Shown here piece after piece: positions 50,842-59,129 of a stretch of DNA of 64,000 bases. The stretch is from Clostridiales bacterium (lineage in GTDB: Bacteria; Bacillota; Clostridia; Oscillospirales; Oscillospiraceae). Each line of letters starts with the position of its first letter. Position 1 is the stretch's first letter. The notes beneath the pieces are model-generated. The model did no database searches and was not told where the DNA came from. It saw only the letters and a program-made list of their open reading frames with translations. The stretch is taken from NCBI GenBank assembly GCA_004555205.1, contig SFIY01000008.1, positions 6,344-70,343 on the forward strand, in the 5' to 3' direction. A program made the position numbers and the translations under genes.

Positions 50842-52986
50842 ATGCCAATAACAAAAATCGATGATAGAATTATCAGAGTTGATGCGGTACAGAAGGCACG
50901 CGGTGAGGCAACCTATGTCTGCGACATGACATTGCCTGATATGCTGTATGCGTATATGGTGCGTTCAACGGTTTCCAGAGGGAAGATCAAGGCCATTCAT
51001 CTGCCTGAAATGCCCGAGGGCTACTATTTCATCTCGGCAAAGGACATTCCCGCCAAGGGCAAAAACGAGCTGTGGATGATCATGAAGGATTGGCGCTGCT
51101 TCGCGGATGAATATGTTCTGTACTACGGCGAGACCATCGGCCTGGTGGTCGGTCCTGACCGTACCGTGCTCAAGGACCTGAAGGCGCAGATCAAAATCGA
51201 CTATGAGGAAATGACGCCTGCCGTCACCATTGATGATGCCATCAACTGCGTGGGCGGTCCGTTCTTCCCGGAGAAGAACAGCAATGTGATGTGCGAGCTG
51301 TTCTGCGAGAAGGGCCGTCCCATGGACGAGGTGTTTGCCGAGGCGGACGAGATTTTCGAGGAGACGATCGAAACGCCCTATCAGGAGCATGTACATCTGG
51401 AGACGAACGGCGCGATCGTGGACATGGAGGACGGAAAGTTTGTCTTCTATGCTTCGGCGCAGTGCCCGTTCTACATCCGTAAGTCGGTAGCCGGGCTGCT
51501 GGACATTCCGCCGGAGGATATCATCGTTCGTCAGGCCACCACCGGCGGCGCGTTTGGCGGTAAGGAGCATTTCCCCGACGCGCTTTGCGGTCCTCTGCTG
51601 GTGGCTGAGAATATTATCCGCAAGCCGATCAAGATGATCTTTGACCGTGAGGAGGACACCCAGTTCTCCGTCAAGCGTCATCCCTCCAAGTGCATCTACA
51701 AGACGGCGATCAAGGACGGCAAAATCACCGGCGTCAAGGGCCATATTTACTATAACTGCGGCGCGTACCTGTCCTCTTCCTACGTTGTGCTGCAGCGCGG
51801 CGTGTTCCACGGCAACGGTGTTTACACATTCCCCAGCACCTATCTGAAGGGCGAGGGTATGGCGACCAATATGTTCCCCTCCGACGCTTTCCGCGGCTTC
51901 GGCGCACCGCAGACGATCTTTGCGGTGGAAACCCATCTGGATCACATTGCCCACCATCTGGGCGTGGATCCTTTGGAGCTGAAGATGCAGTACATTGCCA
52001 AGAAGGGCGACGAGACCACCACCAACGGCCACATCATTGAGGAGGTCAAGCTGCCTGAGATGCTGGATGTGATCTGCCGCGAGTCGGACTACTGGCGCAA
52101 GGCCAAGGAGTATACGCCCGGCTGCGGCAAGGGAATCGGCGTGGCGCTGTATAACCACGGCGGAGCCTTTACCGGCAACGGTGAACAGGCCATTATCAAG
52201 GCACATGCCCGTCTGGTGAGAACCGGCAATAAGGTCTCCATTCAGGTCGGCTCTACCGAGATGGGTCAGGGCTTCAAGACCAGCCTGCGCAAAATCTGCG
52301 CAGCAACGCTGGGCATCTCCATTGATGATGTGGAGTACCTGGATCCCGATACCTCCAAGGTCGTGGACTCCGGTCCGACTGCCGCCTCCCGTTCCACCAT
52401 GGTGGTGGGCCGTCTGGTGGAGCGTGCCGCGCAGGAGATGAAGGAGCGCTGGGATGAAGGCGACATCACCACTGAGGTGGAGTACGAGCATCCCGAGGGC
52501 TATCCCTGGGATCAGGCAACCTTCCGCGGCGACGCTTACCTGGGCTACGGCTGGGGCGCCGTCATTGTGGAGGTGGAAGCAGACAAGCTGACCAACGAGA
52601 TCAAGACCGTCGGCATTTGGTCCTCCCATGAGATCGGCAAGGCCATTGACGAGCTGATCGTTCACGGTCAGATCAACGGCGGTATCATGCAGTCTCTGGG
52701 CTACGGCGCCATGGAAAAGCTGGAGGTGAAGAACGGACGCTTCAGGCAGAAGAGCATGTCCGATTATGTGATCCCCACTTCCATGGACTTCCCCAAGCAG
52801 TTCTATCACATTCAGGACAATCCCTATCCTTGGGGCCCCTACGGTGCTAAGGGCATGGGCGAATTGGTGTTTAACGGTGCATCCGCCGCTTATGTGGATG
52901 CTGTGGAAAGAGCATTGAACACGCGGTTTAATGCCATTCCTATTCCGCCGGAAGATATTGAGGAGGCGCTGAAAAATGTACACTGA
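50842..52986 (+). CDS. Xanthine dehydrogenase family molybdopterin-binding subunit (XdhA-like)
   Basis: 714 residues, separate Mo subunit. Hydroxylates a heterocycle with water as oxygen source. Seen: TGGAFGGKEHFPDA (near 235), DAFRGFGAPQT (near 351, with the substrate-binding Arg), QVGSTEMGQG (near 475) and the catalytic Glu in GAKGMGELVFNG (near 673). ATG 50842 follows AAGGGGGCAAGACC. It overlaps the Fe-S subunit gene by 11 nt. Substrate unproven; a purine is the best guess from family and context. Confidence 0.9.
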   Translation: MPITKIDDRIIRVDAVQKARGEATYVCDMTLPDMLYAYMVRSTVSRGKIKAIHLPEMPEGYYFISAKDIPAKGKNELWMIMKDWRCFADEYVLYYGETIGLVVGPDRTVLKDLKAQIKIDYEEMTPAVTIDDAINCVGGPFFPEKNSNVMCELFCEKGRPMDEVFAEADEIFEETIETPYQEHVHLETNGAIVDMEDGKFVFYASAQCPFYIRKSVAGLLDIPPEDIIVRQATTGGAFGGKEHFPDALCGPLLVAENIIRKPIKMIFDREEDTQFSVKRHPSKCIYKTAIKDGKITGVKGHIYYNCGAYLSSSYVVLQRGVFHGNGVYTFPSTYLKGEGMATNMFPSDAFRGFGAPQTIFAVETHLDHIAHHLGVDPLELKMQYIAKKGDETTTNGHIIEEVKLPEMLDVICRESDYWRKAKEYTPGCGKGIGVALYNHGGAFTGNGEQAIIKAHARLVRTGNKVSIQVGSTEMGQGFKTSLRKICAATLGISIDDVEYLDPDTSKVVDSGPTAASRSTMVVGRLVERAAQEMKERWDEGDITTEVEYEHPEGYPWDQATFRGDAYLGYGWGAVIVEVEADKLTNEIKTVGIWSSHEIGKAIDELIVHGQINGGIMQSLGYGAMEKLEVKNGRFRQKSMSDYVIPTSMDFPKQFYHIQDNPYPWGPYGAKGMGELVFNGASAAYVDAVERALNTRFNAIPIPPEDIEEALKNVH

Positions 52987-53458
52987 AATCCGTTTTATGC
53001 TCAACGGTGAGCAGAAAGTTTATACCGGCGATCCGCTGAGAAGGTTGCTGGATGTCCTGCGTGACGATTACGGCTTGACCGGCAGCAAGGAAGGCTGCGG
53101 CGAGGGTGAGTGCGGCGCCTGCTCCATCATCAAGGATGGCAAGCTGGTCACAAGCTGCATCATTCCCGTGGGCGGCGTGAACGGCTGCGAGATTTTGACG
53201 ATCGAGGGGATCCGCGATACCGAAAAGGGCAAGTGCATCATTGATGCCTATGCCGAGGGCGGCGCTGTGCAGTGCGGCTTCTGCATTCCCGGTATGGTCA
53301 TGGCGACCTACTGCCTGCTGGAGCAGAACCCCCATCCCACGGAAGAAGAAATCCGTATCGGCATCAGCGGCAACATCTGCCGCTGCACCGGTTACGATCT
53401 GATCGTTGAGTGCATTGCTTTGGCAGCACGGAAAGGAGCAGCTTTATGGCAGAAGTAA
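52976..53458 (+). CDS. [2Fe-2S] subunit of the xanthine dehydrogenase complex (XdhC-like)
   Basis: 160 residues. N-terminal plant-type cluster EGCGEGECGACSI...C (near 40-62) and C-terminal cluster QCGFCIPGM (near 100) with ICRCTGY (near 137); all eight Cys present. Passes electrons from the Mo centre to FAD. It overlaps both neighbours (11 nt with the Mo subunit, 13 nt with the FAD subunit), so the three subunits are translated together. Confidence 0.93.
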   Translation: MYTEIRFMLNGEQKVYTGDPLRRLLDVLRDDYGLTGSKEGCGEGECGACSIIKDGKLVTSCIIPVGGVNGCEILTIEGIRDTEKGKCIIDAYAEGGAVQCGFCIPGMVMATYCLLEQNPHPTEEEIRIGISGNICRCTGYDLIVECIALAARKGAALWQK

Positions 53459-54312
53459 AATGCTTCATTCCCCAGACGCTGGAAGAGGCGCTGGAAATTC
53501 GTAAGGCCTATCACCCCATTCCTCTGGCCGGCGGCTCCGACTTGATGGTCGCCGGCAGCCGCGGCGCAGGCATCACGCCTGCCTTCAAGGGCGATGTCAT
53601 GCTGATCGGCAACCTGAGCGAGCTCAAGGGTATTCGGGAAAACGCGGACGGCAGCGTGGAGATCGGTGCTGCCACCACCTCCGCTGAAATCGCCGCTTCG
53701 CCGCTGGTCCATCCGCTGCTGAGGGATGCCGCTTCCCGTATGGGCGCCATCGCCCTGCGCAACAGCGCCACCATCGGCGGCAACATCGGCAACGCCTCTC
53801 CCAAGGGCGATATGCCCCAGCCGCTGATCCTGCTGGATGCCGAAGTGGTGCTTACGAGCAAGGATGGCGAGCGGAGAATGCTGGTGGATGATTATATCAT
53901 TGCCACCAAGAAGACCGCTATTCGTGATGATGAACTGATTACCAAGGTCATTATCCCCAAGCATGACTTTACGCACATCTTTTTCCGCAAGATCGGTATG
54001 CGCCGCGCCAATGCCATTTCCAAGCTGACGCTCTCCGCTGCCGCTATCGTGAAGGACGGTGTGGTGGTGGACTTCCGCGCTTCCTCCGGCGCAGCCGGCC
54101 CCAAGGTAGCAAGAAGCCGCAAGGCCGAGGAACTGCTGATCGGCAAAAAGGTGACAGAGCTGGCGCAGGTCAAGGATTCCTTCCTGGACGCCTGGAACGA
54201 GGTCATTTCGCCTCATGCCATGCCTGAATATCGCCGCAATACCACCAGAAGAATGCTTTCCTATTTCATCGATGCTCTGATCGCAGGCCATCCTGCAGGA
54301 AGAGTGGAGTAA
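53446..54312 (+). CDS. FAD-binding subunit of the xanthine dehydrogenase complex (XdhB-like)
   Basis: 288 residues. FAD motif PLAGGSDLMVAGSRG (near 26-40) and ALRNSATIGGNIGNASPKGD (near 104-123) are the diphosphate-binding loops of the CO-dehydrogenase/xanthine-dehydrogenase flavoprotein family; the C-terminal domain is complete. ATG 53446 follows AAAGGAGCAGCTTT. Likely passes electrons to NAD+ or a ferredoxin. Confidence 0.93.
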   Translation: MAEVKCFIPQTLEEALEIRKAYHPIPLAGGSDLMVAGSRGAGITPAFKGDVMLIGNLSELKGIRENADGSVEIGAATTSAEIAASPLVHPLLRDAASRMGAIALRNSATIGGNIGNASPKGDMPQPLILLDAEVVLTSKDGERRMLVDDYIIATKKTAIRDDELITKVIIPKHDFTHIFFRKIGMRRANAISKLTLSAAAIVKDGVVVDFRASSGAAGPKVARSRKAEELLIGKKVTELAQVKDSFLDAWNEVISPHAMPEYRRNTTRRMLSYFIDALIAGHPAGRVE

Positions 54313-54323
54313 GGAGGAACCCT

Positions 54324-55022
54324 ATGATAATTCATCACCCCAAAACTGCTCTGGAAGCAGTCATGCTTCGCAAGAGCAATCCCAATACCGTCTATCTGGC
54401 CGGCGGCACCGATGACCTGCGTCTGGGCACGGCGGCCGAGGGTAAGGAACTCATCGACATCAACGGCCTGGACGAGAGCTATGATGCCATTACCGAAAAG
54501 GACGGCAAGATCTGGATCGGCGCCCGCTGTACATTGCAGCAGGTGGCGCAGAGCGAGCTGGTGCCCGCCTTCATTCGGGAGTCTGCCATGTTCTGCGCTT
54601 CCTTTGCCAAGCGCAACAGCGCCACTATCGGCGGTAATGTGGGCCTGCGCCGTCAGGACAGCTATATGGCGGCCGCTCTGACTGCGGCAGATGCCATGCT
54701 GGATACCGTTACGCCTCACGGTGAGGAAGAGAAGGCTATCGGTGAGTACCTGCAGAGTGACTGCAAGCGCTTCATCCGTGCCATCGTGGTGGATAAGGGC
54801 CGCACCGGTTGGGTCAAGCGCTTCGGCAACACTTCCTCCAGCCATGCTGCGGTGATCGCCGCACAGAGCGGTGACAAGTACGCCCTGAGCGTGTCCGGCA
54901 GTGATTTTGCCTACGGCACCTCCGCTGATCTGGCGGATACCATGACATTTGTCGATGACATCAACGGCAGCGCAGCGTATAAGAAGTATCTGGCAAAAAT
55001 TGTTTTCACACTCGGGAGGTAA
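54324..55022 (+). CDS. YgfM-like short FAD-binding subunit
   Basis: 232 residues, shorter than XdhB. FAD loops YLAGGTDDLRLGTA (near 24) and AKRNSATIGGNVGLRRQDS (near 96) are kept, but the C-terminal region is reduced. It sits directly before the XdhD-like gene, the ygfM-xdhD order of E. coli, so it is best seen as that enzyme's flavin partner. RBS AAGGAGGAACCCT. Confidence 0.85.
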   Translation: MIIHHPKTALEAVMLRKSNPNTVYLAGGTDDLRLGTAAEGKELIDINGLDESYDAITEKDGKIWIGARCTLQQVAQSELVPAFIRESAMFCASFAKRNSATIGGNVGLRRQDSYMAAALTAADAMLDTVTPHGEEEKAIGEYLQSDCKRFIRAIVVDKGRTGWVKRFGNTSSSHAAVIAAQSGDKYALSVSGSDFAYGTSADLADTMTFVDDINGSAAYKKYLAKIVFTLGR

Positions 55023-55027
55023 CGGCG

Positions 55028-57907
55028 ATGGAACTGAAATGTAGAATCAACGGCGAAGAGGTCGTCCTCTGCGCTGAGCCCACCGCAAGACTTCGTGATG
55101 TGCTGTACAAGGCCGGCTGTTACAGCGTCCGCGACAGCGATGACGCAGAGGGCTTTGCCGGTTCTGATACCATTATTTTTAACGGCGAGCTGAAGTATGC
55201 CAACTTTATCCTGTTCTATCAGGCTGAGGGCGCCGAGATCAAAACCGCCGAGTCCCTGCTGAACGGCCGTGAGCTGAACTATGTCCAGAAGGCCATGGTT
55301 GCCGCCGGCATCGTACAGAGCGCTTATAACGCGCCTGCTGCCGCGCTGATCCTGACCTGGCTGCTGGAAAAGAAGCCCCATCCCACCAGGGAGGAGATCA
55401 AGGAAGTGCTGACCAGTATCTTCATCCGTGATGCCGGTTATGAGCATTATTATCTGGCGGTACAACTGGCGACCGAGCTGCGTGACTTCGGCGAATTTAA
55501 GAGCGAGATTGCGCCGTCGTTCCGTCCCCATCTGGAAGTGGTCGGCAAGCCCTGCGGCAAGGTGGACGGTGCGGCACTGGTTTCCGGCGAGCCCGTCTTC
55601 GTGGAGGACAAGGTGCCCGAAAACGCATGGTGCCTGCATGTGCTGCGCAGCCCCTTTGCCAGCGCTTATATCAAGTCCATTGACACCAGTGAAGCGGAGA
55701 AGCTGCCCGGCGTTGCTGCCATTCTGACGGCCTATAATACCCCTGAAACCCATTACATGCAGGCCGGTCAGGGTAACCCTGAGCCGTCTCCCCATGACCG
55801 CCGCCTGTTCAACATGAAGGTGCGCCATGTGGGCGACCGCGTTGCCGGCATCGTTGCCCGCACACCGGAGATCGCCGACAAGGCCGCCGCGCTCATCAAG
55901 GTGGAGTATGAGCCTCAGGGCGCCGTGTATACGGTGGAGGAGGCGATGGCCGATGGCGCTCCTTTGGTCCACAACGGCGAAGTGATCTATAATGCCGGCG
56001 CTCCCGACGATCTGGCGGCGTTCAACAAGCTGGCCGGTGACGAGCGCGAAGGCAAGGTCGTGTATCAGTTCCCCCTGGGCGCCGATATTCATAAGAATAT
56101 TGCCGCTTCCAACAAGGGCGGTATCGGTGACATCGAAAAGGGCTTTGCCGAGGCCGATGCCATCGTGGAGAGCACCTACCAGACCAGCCAGATCCAGCAT
56201 ACGCCGCTGGAGCCCCATGTCTGCTATGCCCATATTGAGCACGGCCGTTTGGTGATGAACTGCGCCACGCAGGTGCCTTACCATGTCCGCCGTATTGTCA
56301 GTTGGGTCTGCAATATTCCCGAAAACAAGATTCATATCATCAAGGAACGCGTCGGCGGCGGCTACGGCAGCAAGCAGGATATTCTTGTTGAGGATTTGAC
56401 CGGTTATGCCGCTTGGGTCACCGGTAAGCCCGTTTACTACCGCAATACCCGCGCCGAGGAGTTCTATGCCAACTCCACCCGTCACCCCATGCGCGTGAAG
56501 GTGAAGATGGGCGGTAAGAAGGACGGTACCATCACGGCGATCTTCATGGAAGTGTGCGCCAATACCGGACCCTTTGGCAACCACTGCCTGACCGTTCCCA
56601 TGAATAGCTGCTCCAAGGTGCTGCCTTTGTTCGCCGTGGATAACATGGCCTACGATCTGAAGGTGTTCTACACCAATACGCCTCCTGCAGGCGCCTATCA
56701 GGGTTACGGTACGCCCAAGGGTACTTACGGTATCATGATGACCATGGCGGAGCTGGCTGATAAGCTGGGGATTGACTACCGTACCATGGTGGAGAAGAAT
56801 CATGTCAGCGAAGGCTATATGCTGGAGATCCTGAAGGGTCTGGGCGAAGGCCGTGAGGGTAATGTGGTGCCCGTCGGCTCCTGCGGTCTGGACGAGGCCA
56901 TTGCCAAGGGCTGCGACATGATCGAGTGGGGCAAGAAGGAAGTGTCCGACGATCCCGATTGGAAGATCGGCAAGGGCTTTGCCATGATTATGCAGGGCAG
57001 CGGTCTGCCCGGCCTGGATCACGCTGAGGCCATTGCCAAGCTGGAAACCGACGGCACGGTGATTCTCAATAGCGGCGGTGCCGATCTGGGTACCGGTTTG
57101 GATACCATTTCCGCCAAGGCGGTGAAGGAAGTCTTGAAGCTCCCCATGGAGAAGATTACCGTCGTGTCCGGCGATACGGACTCCTGCGTGTTCGATACAG
57201 GTGCTTACGCTTCTTCCGGTACTTTCTTCAGCGGCAATGCCTCTTTGGCTGCGGCGAAGAATCTGAAAGAAAAGATTCTGAAGGAAGCCGCGCTGCAGAT
57301 GGATGAGAAGGTCGAGGACCTGGATGTCCGCGCTCCCGGTGAGGTCTATTCCAAGGTTAGCGGCAACGCCATCTCCTATGGTGATCTGTCTCATGCGGCC
57401 ATCGCCGGTGACGGCCGCGGCCAGATGGTGGCACATGGCAGCTATGTTACCACCGCGTCCTCCGTGCCCTACGGCGCTCACTTCGCACAGGTGGCTGTCA
57501 ATGTCAAGACCGGCGAAATCAAGGTGCAGAAGTTCTATGCGCTGCAGGATGCCGGTACGCCCATCAATCCTGAGATCGCCCTGTGCCAGATGTACGGTGC
57601 GTCCATGAAGTCCATCGGCCATACCCTGTATGAGGATATGAAGCTGGATGAGAACGGTAAGTGCATCAATGCGAACCTGACCGACTACGGTACGCCTATG
57701 ATCGGTGAAGCGCCCGATGATTTCAAGGCCGTGCTGATCGATGTGGAGGATGACTACGGTCCCTTCGGTGCCAAGTCCATCTCCGAGATCGCCTGCAACG
57801 GCGCTGCGCCTGCCATCGGTATCGCGATCCACGATGCCTGCGGCGTTTGGATGCGCAGCTGGCCCATGACGCCCGAGAAAGTGCTGAAAGAATTGGGTAA
57901 GATTTAA
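55028..57907 (+). CDS. xdhD: XdhD-like molybdenum hydroxylase with degenerate Fe-S domain
   Basis: 959 residues, matching E. coli XdhD (about 956). The N-terminal about 150 residues align with a [2Fe-2S] domain, but every ligand Cys is replaced: QSAYNAPA stands where QCGFCxPG is expected, and FIRDAGYE where CRCTGY is expected. The Mo domain is intact: VGGGYGSKQDIL (near 444), PPAGAYQGYGTPKG (near 555, Gln in place of the usual Arg) and catalytic Glu in FGAKSISEIACNG (near 916). From memory of E. coli XdhD, the same loss and the same YQGYG motif occur there, so they are family traits and not decay. A purine-type substrate is proposed for the family. Starts 5 bp after ygfM-like, with GGGAGGTAACGGCG. 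Confidence 0.9.
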   Translation: MELKCRINGEEVVLCAEPTARLRDVLYKAGCYSVRDSDDAEGFAGSDTIIFNGELKYANFILFYQAEGAEIKTAESLLNGRELNYVQKAMVAAGIVQSAYNAPAAALILTWLLEKKPHPTREEIKEVLTSIFIRDAGYEHYYLAVQLATELRDFGEFKSEIAPSFRPHLEVVGKPCGKVDGAALVSGEPVFVEDKVPENAWCLHVLRSPFASAYIKSIDTSEAEKLPGVAAILTAYNTPETHYMQAGQGNPEPSPHDRRLFNMKVRHVGDRVAGIVARTPEIADKAAALIKVEYEPQGAVYTVEEAMADGAPLVHNGEVIYNAGAPDDLAAFNKLAGDEREGKVVYQFPLGADIHKNIAASNKGGIGDIEKGFAEADAIVESTYQTSQIQHTPLEPHVCYAHIEHGRLVMNCATQVPYHVRRIVSWVCNIPENKIHIIKERVGGGYGSKQDILVEDLTGYAAWVTGKPVYYRNTRAEEFYANSTRHPMRVKVKMGGKKDGTITAIFMEVCANTGPFGNHCLTVPMNSCSKVLPLFAVDNMAYDLKVFYTNTPPAGAYQGYGTPKGTYGIMMTMAELADKLGIDYRTMVEKNHVSEGYMLEILKGLGEGREGNVVPVGSCGLDEAIAKGCDMIEWGKKEVSDDPDWKIGKGFAMIMQGSGLPGLDHAEAIAKLETDGTVILNSGGADLGTGLDTISAKAVKEVLKLPMEKITVVSGDTDSCVFDTGAYASSGTFFSGNASLAAAKNLKEKILKEAALQMDEKVEDLDVRAPGEVYSKVSGNAISYGDLSHAAIAGDGRGQMVAHGSYVTTASSVPYGAHFAQVAVNVKTGEIKVQKFYALQDAGTPINPEIALCQMYGASMKSIGHTLYEDMKLDENGKCINANLTDYGTPMIGEAPDDFKAVLIDVEDDYGPFGAKSISEIACNGAAPAIGIAIHDACGVWMRSWPMTPEKVLKELGKI

Positions 57908-57914
57908 CAGATAC

Positions 57915-57952
57915 AAAAAAATCTCGGTTCCTTGCGGGACCGAGATTTTTTA
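57915..57952. terminator. Terminator of the xdh operon
   Basis: AAAAATCTCGGTTCC pairs with GGGACCGAGATTTTT (one bulge), U-rich on both strands. Shared with the convergent ModE-like gene. Confidence 0.88.
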
Positions 57953-57960
57953 AAAAGCAA

Positions 57961-58299
57961 TTATTGAAATGTTTCGGCAAACAATTTATCGCCGTAAGCC
58001 TGTAATGCTGCACAAAAGGAATCATAGCTGCGCAGCATATGGGAAGCTTCCTCTGTCAGCACCGCACCGCCGCCGTTTTTGCCGCCGGTAACGGAGTGCA
58101 GCAACGGGAATCCAAGTGCTCTTTCCGAATTTTTAACGATTGTCCAGGCTTTGGAGTAGGCCATGTTCATGGACAGGGCCGCAGCGCGCAGCGAATGAAG
58201 CTGTTCCACTTGGTGCAGCAGCTTGGCAATGCCCGGCCCGAAGCTTTTTTCGTCGGAGAACAGGCGCACGGTAATGTTGTAAGTTAATTTCTTTTCCAT
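57961..58299 (-). CDS. ModE-type (LysR-like HTH) single-domain regulator
   Basis: 112 residues. Helix-turn-helix HSLRAAALSMNMAYSKAWTIV (in parts LRAAALSMNMAYSKAW near 36-51) and the FPLLHSVTGGKNGGGAVLTEEA wing match the DNA-binding domain of ModE. The C-terminal molybdate-binding TOBE/MOP domains of full ModE are absent, so the ligand, if any, is unclear. Convergent with the Mo-hydroxylase operon, a plausible target. Confidence 0.88.
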   Translation of the reverse strand: MEKKLTYNITVRLFSDEKSFGPGIAKLLHQVEQLHSLRAAALSMNMAYSKAWTIVKNSERALGFPLLHSVTGGKNGGGAVLTEEASHMLRSYDSFCAALQAYGDKLFAETFQ

Positions 58300-58380
58300 G
58301 GCCTAATTATAGCATTGTGAAAGGAAAAGGTCAATTAAAAACAGAAATGGCCAAAGAAAAACTGAGAGGAGAATCAACGC

Positions 58381-58686
58381 ATGATCGAAGTAAAATTATT
58401 GGTAGATTGCATTGACTACGATTCTGTTGTCGATTTACTGATGCCCGTGGTGGGCGATAAGCTGCAGGCCAAGGGCGGCATTGTCGGAAAAATCGGCGGC
58501 AAGAAGGAAAAATTGACAAAAATGGCGCATAAGCTGCTGGGCAAGGTGAGCCAGGAGAAGAAGGATCAGACAATTGTAGATTTGGCCACGAAAAAACAAG
58601 CAATGATTGTTGAAAAAGTATCGGCCGTTGCGGCGAAGAAGGGAATCGGCGTTCAGATTTGCGACATTTCCGTGCGGAAGATATGA
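58381..58686 (+). CDS. Small hypothetical protein
   Basis: 101 residues, not recognised. Soluble, Lys- and Val-rich, with two Cys (about 10 and 94). A beta-type start (MIEVKLLVDCIDYDSVVDLLMPVV) and end (GIGVQICDISVRKI) flank a basic helical middle (GKIGGKKEKLTKMAHKLLGK), a ferredoxin-like alpha/beta layout. AGAGGAGAATCAACGC precedes the ATG. Divergent from the ModE-like gene across an 81-bp spacer, so it could be controlled by it. Confidence 0.65.
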   Translation: MIEVKLLVDCIDYDSVVDLLMPVVGDKLQAKGGIVGKIGGKKEKLTKMAHKLLGKVSQEKKDQTIVDLATKKQAMIVEKVSAVAAKKGIGVQICDISVRKI

Positions 58687-58780
58687 GTGCTTATTTGAAT
58701 GACGACGATAAGCACAGGAACTTCCGATTTCTTTAAACACAGCAACGATCTTTTCAATTTATGAAAAACATTCTGAATCT

Positions 58781-58817
58781 GTAAGGCTGCCATCGAAAAC
58801 GATAGCCTTACTTTTCA
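58781..58817 (+). terminator. Terminator of the 101-residue protein gene
   Basis: GTAAGGCT-(GCC)-ATCG pairs with CGATAGCCTTAC around AAAA, then TTTTC. Confidence 0.7.
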
Positions 58818-59107
58818 AAAGACTTTGTTAAGAAAATGTATTCTCCATTTTTTCCATTGAACCGGACAGCTCTTTTCAAAGGAATGCAAAGACATGTAAG
58901 TAACATTTTCTTCATTTTAAAAATGTTGCAATAGGACATTTTAGTCGCTTGTGAGCTGCAGGGCATGTGATGCGATTAGTATCATCCGATACCCCTTTAT
59001 TGTGAAAAAAGATGTAGTGCCAAAATTGTGTTTTTGGGGGTGAGAATATAAGGTTGTAAAATTGTTTCCAACGCTTATATCTACGCAAATTTTTTGACAC
59101 AACCATA
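58818..59107. other. AT-rich intergenic region before the RHS gene
   Basis: No gene seen. A weak promoter candidate is TTGTAA (about 59053), 16-bp spacer, TATATC (about 59075) on the plus strand. The sharp drop in G+C marks the boundary of the RHS locus. Confidence 0.4.
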
Positions 59108-59129
59108 GGAAAGGAAAGGATAGTGTTAT

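Noticed and set aside
50965..53004. 679-codon minus-strand open frame
   Set aside because: Shadow of the XdhA-like gene, whose motifs and RBS are unambiguous.
46982..57907. In-frame TGA selenocysteine codons in the Mo-hydroxylase genes
   Set aside because: All frames are open with normal stops. Selenium in this enzyme class is a labile non-protein ligand, so no SECIS is expected.
54911..57916. 1001-codon open frame on the minus strand
   Set aside because: It lies exactly antisense to the XdhD-like gene, has no RBS and no recognisable domain; it results from codon bias of the real gene.
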